A DNA stretch of 24,139 nt from Desulfosporosinus sp. (GTDB lineage Bacteria > Bacillota > Desulfitobacteriia > Desulfitobacteriales > Desulfitobacteriaceae), in contig JADQBO010000031.1 in the NCBI GenBank assembly GCA_016278585.1, forward strand, positions 1-24,139, given 5' to 3'. Positions 1 to 6,987 of this stretch are shown here, in pieces. Under the pieces are notes generated by a model. It saw only the letters and a list, made by a program, of their open reading frames with translations, did not search any database and was not told where the DNA came from. The position numbers and the translations under genes are program-made. Position 1 is the first letter of the stretch. Each line of letters opens with the position of its first letter.

Positions 1-938
1 ACTTGATGGTCAAACGCCCGCTCTGGTACCGCCTGTAAAAAAAGGTCAAAGCACCTTTCCATAGAAATGGCAGGAATACAGTCTTTCAAGCTATCGTCAT
101 GGTCATGGCTCAGTTCCACACCTGGAAACTCCCATAGATCAGCTAATAGCCCCTTTGAAGGACGTTTCTGCAAATAAACCTGGTCACCCCTGCGCAGAAT
201 AAAGGTCCAACGAGTTAGCTCCTGGCGCTGAGCCTTGGGTTTCTTAACGGGGTAACGTAAAAAATTGCCTTGCAAATAACCCTTACAGAGTTTATCAAAG
301 GGACAACGTTCACAATTCGGTTTCGTAGGTGTACAAACCAGTGCCCCTAGCTCCATGAACGCCTGATTAAAGTCCCCTGGCTGAAGAGCAGGTTGCCATA
401 CAAGCAGACATTCTCTAAAGTGGCGATAACTACGAACCGTCTCTACAGGCTCCGGCCAAGTCAAAAGTCGTGAAACCACACGTAATACATTCCCATCTAT
501 AGCCTCAACCCTCTCACCAAATGCAATACTGGATATAGCCCCAGCTGTATACTTTCCGATCCCTGGCACTAAAAGAAGAGAATCATAATCCTTCGGCATC
601 TTACCACCCCATTGATCGCAAATGTAGCGGGCACCTTCCCACATTCGACGGGCTCTAGAATAATACCCTAGTCCGCTCCAAACGGCTAAGACATCCTCAA
701 GGCTAGCAATGGCAAGTTCCTCTACGCTGGAAAAACGCTCTAGAAAGCGCCCATAATAAGGTATAACCGTCTTTACTTGGGTCTGTTGTAGCATAACTTC
801 AGACACCCAGATTGCATAAGGGTCTCCCGTCTTCCGCCATGGCAAATCTCTTTTTACTGTTTTATACCAGCTTAATAATCGGGTCGAAATACTTTGATCC
901 TGAGTTATATCGTTTAAGCTATCGTACGATGCATCCAT
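1..938 (-). CDS. mutY: A/G-specific adenine glycosylase MutY, 3' end cut off by the window
   Basis: Base-excision repair glycosylase that removes adenine mispaired with 8-oxoguanine. Reading from ATG at 938-936 gives 312 complete codons before the window edge. Visible motifs: LPWR (residues 32-35); SEVMLQQTQ with catalytic Glu47; the helix-hairpin-helix LVPGIGKYTAGAI near 123-135; catalytic Asp148 in AIDGNVLR; and the [4Fe-4S] ligands Cys202, Cys209, Cys212, Cys218 in the exact C-x6-C-x2-C-x5-C spacing. The following part is the start of the NUDIX-like 8-oxoG recognition domain; roughly the last 40 or so residues are missing compared with the usual 350-360. GGGAG lies 9 nt before the start. 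An upstream ATG at 954-952 is out of frame. The gene follows the EamA gene by only 20 nt and may be co-transcribed with it. Confidence 0.95.
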   Translation of the reverse strand, partial: MDASYDSLNDITQDQSISTRLLSWYKTVKRDLPWRKTGDPYAIWVSEVMLQQTQVKTVIPYYGRFLERFSSVEELAIASLEDVLAVWSGLGYYSRARRMWEGARYICDQWGGKMPKDYDSLLLVPGIGKYTAGAISSIAFGERVEAIDGNVLRVVSRLLTWPEPVETVRSYRHFRECLLVWQPALQPGDFNQAFMELGALVCTPTKPNCERCPFDKLCKGYLQGNFLRYPVKKPKAQRQELTRWTFILRRGDQVYLQKRPSKGLLADLWEFPGVELSHDHDDSLKDCIPAISMERCFDLFLQAVPERAFDHQ

Positions 939-958
939 ATATGTCGTCTCCCATAATG

Positions 959-1384
959 TTACTTATTAATAAGTATTAAACCGATTAAGCAAAATACGAC
1001 TCCCAAAATCTGGTTAATTGCAAATACTTCTTTATAAAACAGTATTCCTATAGGTATAAGCATAATGGCAAGAATAATATTCGCAACTAAGGAGCCAACA
1101 CTAATATTCCATCCCGCCCTATACGCTAGCAAATATCCCAATTCAAGTCCAACTATTGCAACACCCAGGGCAAAACTAGTCCAATTCAAACCGTTAAAGG
1201 ATTGAAAAAAACCCTTATCCGTTTTATAAAACGGAAATGCAACTAACGTTAAAATTGTTGCAGTCAAATAAGTTATTAGCAAAGCTGAAAAAGGGTTAGC
1301 GCTATGGGGTGTAGACTTTTGGCATATATTATAGGCAATATTTGATGTTACGATCAGAATAATAGGGAAAATATACATAAGCAT
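959..1384 (-). CDS. Small EamA/DMT-type membrane protein (four to five helices)
   Basis: A 141-residue, very hydrophobic protein with hydrophobic segments at about 3-17, 33-52, 68-88, 96-115 and 121-139. This matches a single EamA-like repeat of the drug/metabolite transporter superfamily; the C-terminal pattern ending in FYKE, then GVVFCLIGLILI, is typical of those repeats. Full-size DMT transporters have two such repeats (about 300 residues), so this protein probably works as a dimer or with a partner, as small SMR/EmrE-like proteins do; that is inference. The start ATG at 1384 has GAGG 8 nt upstream. It lies 20 nt before mutY on the same strand and is divergent from the gene at 1597. The substrate cannot be named. 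Confidence 0.8.
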   Translation of the reverse strand: MLMYIFPIILIVTSNIAYNICQKSTPHSANPFSALLITYLTATILTLVAFPFYKTDKGFFQSFNGLNWTSFALGVAIVGLELGYLLAYRAGWNISVGSLVANIILAIMLIPIGILFYKEVFAINQILGVVFCLIGLILINK

Positions 1385-1596
1385 GAATAAAACCTCATTA
1401 CAATTTAGAATTTGTTAAGTATTTTGTGCCCTTCTATTAAACCATAAAAACAAGCTATAAGCCTAGTACTTTTAATTGCCTAATAGCTTGGTTTAGAGAT
1501 ATTTTCAACCTTGTTGAGAAGAGCTTACCAATTTGAATAAATTTTATCACTCTAGGAAACTTTATAATGTTAAGATCTATATTGGAGGTAGCTTAA

Positions 1597-1965
1597 ATGA
1601 GTGAAAAAAACATAATTGCTTATTTCAAAAGCCCTGAAGAAGCTGGCAAGGTTGCAGATCAAATTAAAAGCTTAGGTGTTGATGATATTCAAATAGACCG
1701 GGTTAGAAAGTATCCCCTCGGTAGTGCAGATCTATTATCAAGCCCCCTATCTGGTGAGATATCTAGCCAGGCAACACTAACACTGGGTAGCAGTGGTGGT
1801 CGAGATACAGGAATCTTACTTTCTTCGGATGTTAGTGCTAGCGGTATGAGCGATGGCGGTCAAAACCCAATTACTGGGCGAGACATTGTTTTAGCTGCCA
1901 TTGTCGATGAATCAATTTTTGAAAAAGCAATCCAGTTCGTTAAAGATGCCGACGGTTTAGTTTAA
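1597..1965 (+). CDS. Conserved-looking small soluble protein, ferredoxin-like fold of the general-stress YflT type
   Basis: 122 residues. The N-terminus (residues 4-36) reads as beta-alpha-beta: a strand NIIAYF, a helix SPEEAGKVADQIKSLG, then a strand DIQIDRV. The C-terminus (94-122) repeats that pattern (GRDIVLAAIV, then IFEKAIQFVKDADG). The middle (about 40-90) is rich in Ser and Gly and looks flexible. This layout resembles Firmicute small general-stress proteins of the YflT/17M kind, but that is a fold-level guess. No signal peptide or membrane segment is visible. GGAGGT sits 7 nt before the ATG. A TATAAT box lies at 1563-1568 but I see no well-spaced -35 box. It is the only clear plus-strand gene in the window and converges with the helicase at a shared terminator. 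Confidence 0.75.
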   Translation: MSEKNIIAYFKSPEEAGKVADQIKSLGVDDIQIDRVRKYPLGSADLLSSPLSGEISSQATLTLGSSGGRDTGILLSSDVSASGMSDGGQNPITGRDIVLAAIVDESIFEKAIQFVKDADGLV

Positions 1966-2035
1966 TTGGTCCAGTCTCTAAACCTTTGATTTGAAGTCCA
2001 CTGGTCGTGTTTATACAATTTAATTTGCATATAAA

Positions 2036-2057
2036 AAAGAGGCCAAAGGGCCTCTTT
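2036..2057. terminator. Bidirectional intrinsic terminator
   Basis: Perfect 9-bp stem AAAGAGGCC (2036-2044) and GGCCTCTTT (2049-2057) with a 4-nt loop. The minus strand continues into a run of Ts (2038-2033), so it fits best as terminator of the helicase. On the plus strand it is followed by TCTTTCTTC and can also end the 1597-1965 gene. Confidence 0.85.
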
Positions 2058-2188
2058 CTTCAGAAATCTGGTTTGTATTCTTAATTATTCGCATTAACTA
2101 CCGAATTGTCTATATACGGAAAAACCACTCCCCTAAGCTATAATAGCCTCTGCTGAACGCATAAACATCCTCTTTCGGTAGACGTCTC

Positions 2189-4573
2189 CTAATTATTCCA
2201 AAAGTTTCTGATGGTTGAAAGGATACTATTTATAGTTCTGCCATAGAACACGTTTGTCCATTCTTCAGGAAACAACTTTCTGTAGGATGATTGACCGAAA
2301 CGCTCATCAATAAGCAACACAACCCCTCGATCCTTTTCTGATCGAATCACCCGACCAACAGCTTGTAAGACTTTGTTCATACCAGGGTACATATACGCAA
2401 ATTCAAAACCCTGATGGCTTGTTGTTTCATAATATGAGCGAATAATCTCTCGCTCCCGGCAAACTTGCGGCAGGCCGACTCCTACCACGATCGCTCCAGA
2501 GAGCCGATCCCCAATAAGATCGATACCTTCGCCAAATATTCCACCCATTAGAACAAACCCCACCAAAGTTTGCTTAGGATTATGTGAAAACCTTTCTAAG
2601 AAATTCTCCCGTTCTTCTTCAGCCATATCTGAACTTTGGCAAATCAAGTCTACCTGTTGATTTTGTTCCCTAAACCTTAAGTAAACTTTATGCATGTAGT
2701 CATACGAGGGGAAATAAACTAAATAATTCCCTTTTTTGTCTAGTATGGTCGCGGAGATTGATTCTGCAACTTGGTCATGAGTTGCAGATCGCTGCTTGTA
2801 CTTAGTAGAAATACGATCATTAATCAACAGACAAAGATTCTCCCTGGGAAAAGGAGACGCCAGTCTGAGTTTATAGGATGTTTTCTCGCCGCCTAAAACC
2901 CTCATAAAGTAGTCCATAGGACTCAAAGTCGCCGAAAAAAGTACGGCGGATCGCCCTCTTCCTAGGGCTTCCTTCAAACGCACGGAAGGATCTAGACAGA
3001 ACAACTTTATTTTGAAATCGTCTCTTGTGAAGGACTTATAAGTAACATATCGTTCATTATAACTATCCGCTGTTCTGGTAAAACTTAACGCCTGAAAATA
3101 GTGTTCAAGAAGTTGTTCAGACCAAGGAAACTGTTGATCGTTCGTTTTTAAAAAATACTCGGTTTCTTTAATAAAGTGGCGTAAGGCTTGGATGAGTTTG
3201 ATTGGCAACCCCTTTTCTACACTCTCTCCCCTTCCCTCAACATCTGTGCAGAACTTTTTTTCTTTGACCAGGGCAGAGTTAACTTTGGTCAAACTTTTCG
3301 TCAGCCTTGAGTCCACTTCTTTCGTTAATCCCTTTAAATTGAGCCAGGATTCCTTTCCCAGTTCCGCTGAAAACATATCCCTTGCTCGATCCACTAAGTT
3401 GTGGGCTTCATCGACCAAAAAGGTGCACTCTCCCCCTTCTTGAAAGAAACGCCTTAAATATACCCGTGGATCAAATACATAATTATAATCGCAAATAACC
3501 ACGTCCGCCCAATTTGCCATCTCCAAGGAGAATTCGAAGGGACAAACAGTATGCTTGCGAGCATACTCCTCGATCACTTGTCGGGTCCAAGACCCTTCTC
3601 CAAATACATCCTCCACAGCCCCTCTCACCCGATCATAATAGCCCCGTGCAAATTGACAATCTTCGGGCCTACACGATGTTTCAGGAAGAAAGCATAATTT
3701 ACGTTTAGCAGTTAGCGTCAACCGCTTAATTTCTAACCCTTGTTTTTGCAAATCCATGAGGGTTTTTTCGGCAACCGTTCGAGTGATGGTTTTCGCTGTA
3801 AGATAAAAGATCTGAACTGTAAGTTCTCCGGCCATAGCCTTAAGTGCCGGAAACAGTGTGCCCATAGTCTTACCAATGCCCGTAGGAGCTTGGGCAAATA
3901 AGGTCTGACTTTTTTTAATCGTCTGGTAAACGGCTACCGCCAAGTCTCTTTGTCCCAGTCTATAAGTTTTAAAGGGAAAGTTCATTGTACGAATGCTATC
4001 ATCTCTCGTCATTGCCCACTCTTGCAATTGGCTCGCCCAAGATAGATAACGCTCAACTAAATTAAAAAAGAACTCTGATAGTTCTGCACGAGAGAAACTT
4101 CTTGAGAATTTCTTGGTTAGAGTTGTATCAAGCTGAACATACGTTAGCTGGGTCTCCATAGTTTCTAGACCTTCTTGCACCGCATACATGAATGCATAAC
4201 ACTGGGCTTGAGCCCAGTGTAAATCACTAAATGATTCATAGATAAGTTCGAGATCTATGGATGTAGTTTTAATCTCATCAATACAGGGTCCACATTCCTT
4301 CATTATAATACCGTCAGCACGGCCCTTAATTTCTAAGCAGAGGTTTTCACCTCTGAGCTGGCCATGGCCCCACCCCTTTTGGGTTTCCAGACTGGAATAA
4401 ACGTAACTTAGTGAAACTTCCGGCACATAGTCTGCTCCGCTAATCTTTTGGATATATTGATGAGCCTTGATCCCATCTAGGGTACGTGATGTACCAATAG
4501 ATCCGGGTTGTAGATCGCCATGCCTGAGTACAAATTCCACTAAATTACGCACTGAAATTTTAATCGTTATCAA
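2189..4573 (-). CDS. XPD/DinG-like Fe-S DNA helicase with N-terminal PD-(D/E)XK-like domain
   Basis: 794-residue superfamily 2 ATP-dependent DNA helicase, presumably in DNA repair. Residues 1-190 contain a RecB/Cas4-like nuclease pattern: GRADG (Asp87), IDEIK (Glu100, Lys102) and a QAQCYA motif near 122-127. The helicase has Walker A APTGIGKT at 229-236. Four cysteines (294, 301, 306, 344) follow, as in Fe-S cluster helicases. The DEAH box is at 389-392 (VDEAHN), and QAVGRVIRS near the C-terminus is motif VI. The start is TTG (4573-4571): an in-frame stop lies just upstream, and AAGGAAGG sits about 12 nt before it. A GTG at codon 8 is an alternative. It lies 83 nt downstream of mgtE on the same strand, with no terminator seen between them. 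DinG-like exonuclease domains are different, so this is not classical DinG. Confidence 0.88.
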   Translation of the reverse strand: MITIKISVRNLVEFVLRHGDLQPGSIGTSRTLDGIKAHQYIQKISGADYVPEVSLSYVYSSLETQKGWGHGQLRGENLCLEIKGRADGIIMKECGPCIDEIKTTSIDLELIYESFSDLHWAQAQCYAFMYAVQEGLETMETQLTYVQLDTTLTKKFSRSFSRAELSEFFFNLVERYLSWASQLQEWAMTRDDSIRTMNFPFKTYRLGQRDLAVAVYQTIKKSQTLFAQAPTGIGKTMGTLFPALKAMAGELTVQIFYLTAKTITRTVAEKTLMDLQKQGLEIKRLTLTAKRKLCFLPETSCRPEDCQFARGYYDRVRGAVEDVFGEGSWTRQVIEEYARKHTVCPFEFSLEMANWADVVICDYNYVFDPRVYLRRFFQEGGECTFLVDEAHNLVDRARDMFSAELGKESWLNLKGLTKEVDSRLTKSLTKVNSALVKEKKFCTDVEGRGESVEKGLPIKLIQALRHFIKETEYFLKTNDQQFPWSEQLLEHYFQALSFTRTADSYNERYVTYKSFTRDDFKIKLFCLDPSVRLKEALGRGRSAVLFSATLSPMDYFMRVLGGEKTSYKLRLASPFPRENLCLLINDRISTKYKQRSATHDQVAESISATILDKKGNYLVYFPSYDYMHKVYLRFREQNQQVDLICQSSDMAEEERENFLERFSHNPKQTLVGFVLMGGIFGEGIDLIGDRLSGAIVVGVGLPQVCREREIIRSYYETTSHQGFEFAYMYPGMNKVLQAVGRVIRSEKDRGVVLLIDERFGQSSYRKLFPEEWTNVFYGRTINSILSTIRNFWNN

Positions 4574-4656
4574 ACTTAATTAGATCCTTCCTTTTTGAAT
4601 CCCTCGCTGGAAATCTATTGATCTAAATATCTTAAGGATAGTTCTATTCATTAAAC

Positions 4657-5988
4657 TTAAATCCCTAAATACCAAGTAGCAATAGAGAAGTAAATTAATA
4701 TTCCTGATATATCCGCAATCGATGTAACCAGAGGTCCACTTGCAGCGGCAGGATCCATCTTTAATCTACTAAGCAAAAATGGCAGGGACATGCCAATAGT
4801 ACAACCCACTAATACTACGACCACCATAGATAAAGCCACTATTATTGCCACATCAGGTCCACCTCTGAATATGCCAATGATTGATACAGCAAATGCCATG
4901 ACTAAACCTAATAAAATCGCAACAACAATTTCTTTTCTAAGCAGTTTAAACCAATCGTCAATTTCGACATCCCCGATTGCCATAGACCGGATCATAAGGG
5001 TAGAGGATTGAGAGCCTGCGTTACCAGCACTACCTATTAATAATGGCATGAAAAATACTAGTGCAATTACAGCTTGAATGGTTTCTTCATAGTGTGCGAT
5101 ACCCGCTCCGGAAAGAATGTTCATAAAAATCAACACCATTAACCATGGAAGCCGCTTTTTAATAAGGAAGAACGGGCTAGCATCAAGCAGGTTTATATCT
5201 ATCTTTCCGACTGTAGCCATTTTATGGAAGTCTTCCGTGTTCTCTTCTTCGATTACGTCAACAATATCATCTACTGTAATAATACCTACCAGCCGATTTT
5301 CATTATCTGTTACTGGGATTGCTAAAAGGTCATATTTACTAATTAATTCAGCAACGTATTCTTTATCATCCAAGGTAGTAACAGAAATCATTTCCTTACG
5401 CATAATTTCTGCCACTTTCTTAGATGGGTTGGCAATAACCAGATCCCTTAAAGACAGAATTCCTTCTAGACGACGGCTGGCATCAGTTACATAGCAGGTA
5501 TAGATAGTCTCTTTATCTAGGGCATCTCTTCTAATCTTATCTAAAGCTTCCTGAATTGACATTTCTTTCTTTAAATCTACCAACTCAATCGTCATTAAGC
5601 TGCCGGCAGAATCTTCATGATAATTGAGAAACTGATTAATAAGTTTTCTTTCAGTTTCTGGAGCATTTTTAAGGATACGTTTAACCATATTAGCAGGCAT
5701 TTCTTCTAAAAAATCGATTTTATCGTCAAAGTAAAGGTCTTCTAAGATATTATGAAGTTCTTTCTCGTTAATTTGCATCGATAGCTCTGACTGACTTTCT
5801 GGAAACAAGTTTGCAAAAACATCAGCAGCAATTTCTTTAGGCAGCAATCTAAATACCAAAAGTGTAGCCTTAGGGTCTAATTCATCGATAAACTCGGCAA
5901 TATCTGCGATTTGCTCCTTAAGCAACTCTTCTTTTAGTAAAGAGTATTTCTTTTCCAGTAATAATTCGTTGATTATATCAAAGTTCAT
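4657..5988 (-). CDS. mgtE: Magnesium transporter MgtE
   Basis: 443 residues, full length for MgtE. Order: N-terminal alpha-helical Mg2+-sensing domain (about 1-125), two CBS domains (about 130-250; note the IPVTDNENRLVGIITVDD stretch), a connecting helix, and a membrane domain (about 275-443) with five predicted helices. The pore region shows GSAGNAGSQSSTL, and the final part has DPAAASGPLVTSIAD. Its Asp426 corresponds to the conserved membrane Mg2+-site aspartate of the family (Asp432 in the Thermus protein). It imports Mg2+ and is gated by the cytosolic domains. The ATG at 5988 is preceded by GGAGGG. The long upstream leader with a structured RNA and a terminator suggests transcription attenuation by Mg2+ or a related metal. 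Confidence 0.95.
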   Translation of the reverse strand: MNFDIINELLLEKKYSLLKEELLKEQIADIAEFIDELDPKATLLVFRLLPKEIAADVFANLFPESQSELSMQINEKELHNILEDLYFDDKIDFLEEMPANMVKRILKNAPETERKLINQFLNYHEDSAGSLMTIELVDLKKEMSIQEALDKIRRDALDKETIYTCYVTDASRRLEGILSLRDLVIANPSKKVAEIMRKEMISVTTLDDKEYVAELISKYDLLAIPVTDNENRLVGIITVDDIVDVIEEENTEDFHKMATVGKIDINLLDASPFFLIKKRLPWLMVLIFMNILSGAGIAHYEETIQAVIALVFFMPLLIGSAGNAGSQSSTLMIRSMAIGDVEIDDWFKLLRKEIVVAILLGLVMAFAVSIIGIFRGGPDVAIIVALSMVVVVLVGCTIGMSLPFLLSRLKMDPAAASGPLVTSIADISGILIYFSIATWYLGI

Positions 5989-6081
5989 GTTAATCCCTCC
6001 TTCTCAAAAACTGATAAGAAGTCGTTTACTGCACATGCGTTTATTAAACTCAAAGTATATATATTATTAGTTGTTCATAGC

Positions 6082-6189
6082 TTAGTAAACAGCCTTCCTT
6101 GAGGAGGTTATCTCAATAAAGTGATTTATATGCAACAAACCTCCCGTCTTAAGTTCATACCCCTTACTAGGGGCAGGGCCACTGTCCAT
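6082..6189 (-). CDS. Candidate 35-residue leader ORF between the mgtE terminator and mgtE
   Basis: ATG at 6189-6187 preceded by a near-perfect ribosome site GGAGGTGA with suitable spacing, starting only a few bases after the U-tract of the leader terminator. It ends with TAA at 6084-6082, 93 nt before mgtE. The product begins MDSGPAPSKG; it has no membrane segment and I recognise no family. The start codon and part of the ribosome site lie inside one arm of a perfect 12-bp inverted repeat (6121-6132 with 6187-6198), so translation could be controlled by RNA folding. It may be a leader peptide sensing translation conditions, in the way proline- and acid-containing mgtL does in enterobacteria (analogy only), or a small protein of unknown role. 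Confidence 0.45.
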   Translation of the reverse strand: MDSGPAPSKGYELKTGGLLHINHFIEITSSRKAVY

Positions 6190-6198
6190 ATAAATCAC
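6121..6198 (-). promoter_or_regulatory. Perfect 12-bp inverted repeat masking the small ORF start
   Basis: GTGATTTATATG (6198-6187 on the minus strand) is exactly complementary to CATATAAATCAC (6132-6121). The 54-nt interior can form a further CCCC/GGGG hairpin and also holds a second GGGAGG (6145-6140). The outer arm covers the ATG and part of the ribosome site of the 35-codon ORF. Confidence 0.6.
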
Positions 6199-6204
6199 CT
6201 CCAT

Positions 6205-6238
6205 TAAAAAAATCCTTACTCATATTGAGAGTAAGGAT
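6205..6238 (-). terminator. Intrinsic terminator in the mgtE leader (attenuator)
   Basis: Perfect 10-bp stem on the minus strand (6238-6229 with 6221-6212), 7-nt loop, followed by seven Ts (6211-6205). It lies upstream of, not behind, a gene: after the structured leader RNA and before the small ORF and mgtE. This is the arrangement of a transcription attenuator. Confidence 0.85.
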
Positions 6239-6258
6239 AGTATAAGTCAGAATCCATT

Positions 6259-6388
6259 CCCTCATCAAAAGTTTTGGTTCTACACAACTGAGGGTTTCCC
6301 CTATAGTTAAATTAGGTAATACCTTAGATCAAGGTTAACTGCCCTTGATATTCTAGTGCAGTCGTATCTTTTTGTATAGTTACCTCAC
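6259..6388 (-). promoter_or_regulatory. Structured 5' leader RNA of mgtE, possible M-box-like riboswitch variant
   Basis: On the minus strand GGUAA (6384-6380) pairs with UUACC (6319-6315). Inside is a 7-bp hairpin AUCAAGG/CCUUGAU (6349-6343 with 6334-6328). Its loop contains GCAGU (6342-6338), complementary to ACUGC at 6362-6358, so a pseudoknot is possible. Further on, AGGG-GAAA-CCCU forms a GNRA-capped hairpin. Its 3' side overlaps CCCUCA (6294-6289), which can instead pair with UGAGGG (6264-6259), giving two exclusive folds. The start, GUGAGG...CUAUAC...AUACG.CUGC, resembles the 5' part of the ykoK/M-box Mg2+ riboswitch as I remember it. The later conserved M-box blocks are not evident, so class assignment is tentative. 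Confidence 0.5.
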
Positions 6389-6557
6389 TTAATGGGATAT
6401 ATTGTCCTTAAATAGTATATTACACATTAAACGTTTTGGGAACTTAATAAAACATTAACTGCCTAATAAAGAGCAATAAATCTAATGATCTGATAATAGC
6501 CTCTTTTTACGTTAATATCACCTTCCCATGAATTGATTTACCTCATCCTATAAAACT

Positions 6558-6593
6558 ATGAGCCTTTCACACACAAACGTGGTGAAGGCTCAT
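6558..6593 (-). terminator. Imperfect hairpin downstream of the dehydrogenase remnant, probable weak terminator
   Basis: Arms 6558-6570 and 6582-6593 pair over 12 bp with one bulged base. On the minus strand it is followed by TAGTTTTAT, a poor U-tract. Its place just after the pseudogene stop suggests it was that gene's terminator. The stretch between it and the mgtE leader (6389-6557) shows nothing else I recognise apart from AT-rich sequence that probably holds the mgtE promoter. Confidence 0.4.
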
Positions 6594-6610
6594 ATCCGTT
6601 TCAAGTATTC

Positions 6611-6870
6611 TTACTCGTAAGCATAAAAACCCTTTTTAGTCTTTCTACCCCATTCTCCCTTAATATACTTTTCAACAATTAACGGGGATGGCTTATCTCT
6701 AGGGTCACGAGTTTCTTGATGTAAAATCCTTTAACCGGAACGGTCCTATGGGATATCCCAAAGCATTATTGACCGCCATAGTCCTCAAGCTTTTGCATCA
6801 ATGTAATATTTGCTAAAGCCCGATTGACTTGTTCCAGGGTCAATTTCCCTTTGGCAACACGATCTCAAGC
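6611..6870 (-). pseudogene. Remnant of a 3-hydroxyacyl-CoA (3-hydroxybutyryl-CoA) dehydrogenase
   Basis: Three short pieces in different frames match this family in the right order. First, from about 6864, RVAKGKLTLEQVNRALANIT fits the N-domain segment between the NAD-binding motif and the DLVIEA region. Second, near 6778-6725, ALGYPIGPFRLKDF fits the start of the C-terminal domain (usual form YPMGPLxLxD). Third, from about 6733 to the stop at 6611, RDPRDKPSPLIVEKYIKG, followed by GRKTKKGFYAYE, fits the end of the protein (usual form GRKTGKGFYDY). Between piece one and two about 140 residues are missing, and there is at least one further frameshift. An in-frame stop also lies just upstream of piece one. 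The gene stood directly behind the acyl-CoA synthetase, so an NAD-linked beta-oxidation step was once encoded here and has been lost locally. Confidence 0.75.
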
Positions 6871-6925
6871 TGGCATAACCTGCTTAAGAGTTCGTGATTT
6901 TCAAACCGATTTTAACTACCCTCGA

Positions 6926-6957
6926 AGAAAGAGCCCTCGGACGAACCAAAAGGCTCT
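6926..6957 (-). terminator. Probable terminator of the synthetase transcript
   Basis: On the minus strand AGAGCC (6957-6952) pairs with GGCTCT (6935-6930), with a partly paired interior around TTCG, followed by TTTCTTC. The U-tract is short, so efficiency is uncertain. Confidence 0.55.
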
Positions 6958-6987
6958 CTATTCTCCTCTATATTACCCTTATCTAAT

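Noticed and set aside
1437..1495. Inverted AAGCTAT/ATAGCTT pair between the divergent genes at 959 and 1597 as an operator or terminator
   Set aside because: Short, interrupted arms with no T-run and no link to a recognisable regulator.
4790..5494. Plus-strand frames inside mgtE, and similar frames opposite the dehydrogenase, DUF362 and CoA-transferase genes
   Set aside because: They lie antisense to well-supported genes, show no family motifs and have composition expected of complementary frames.
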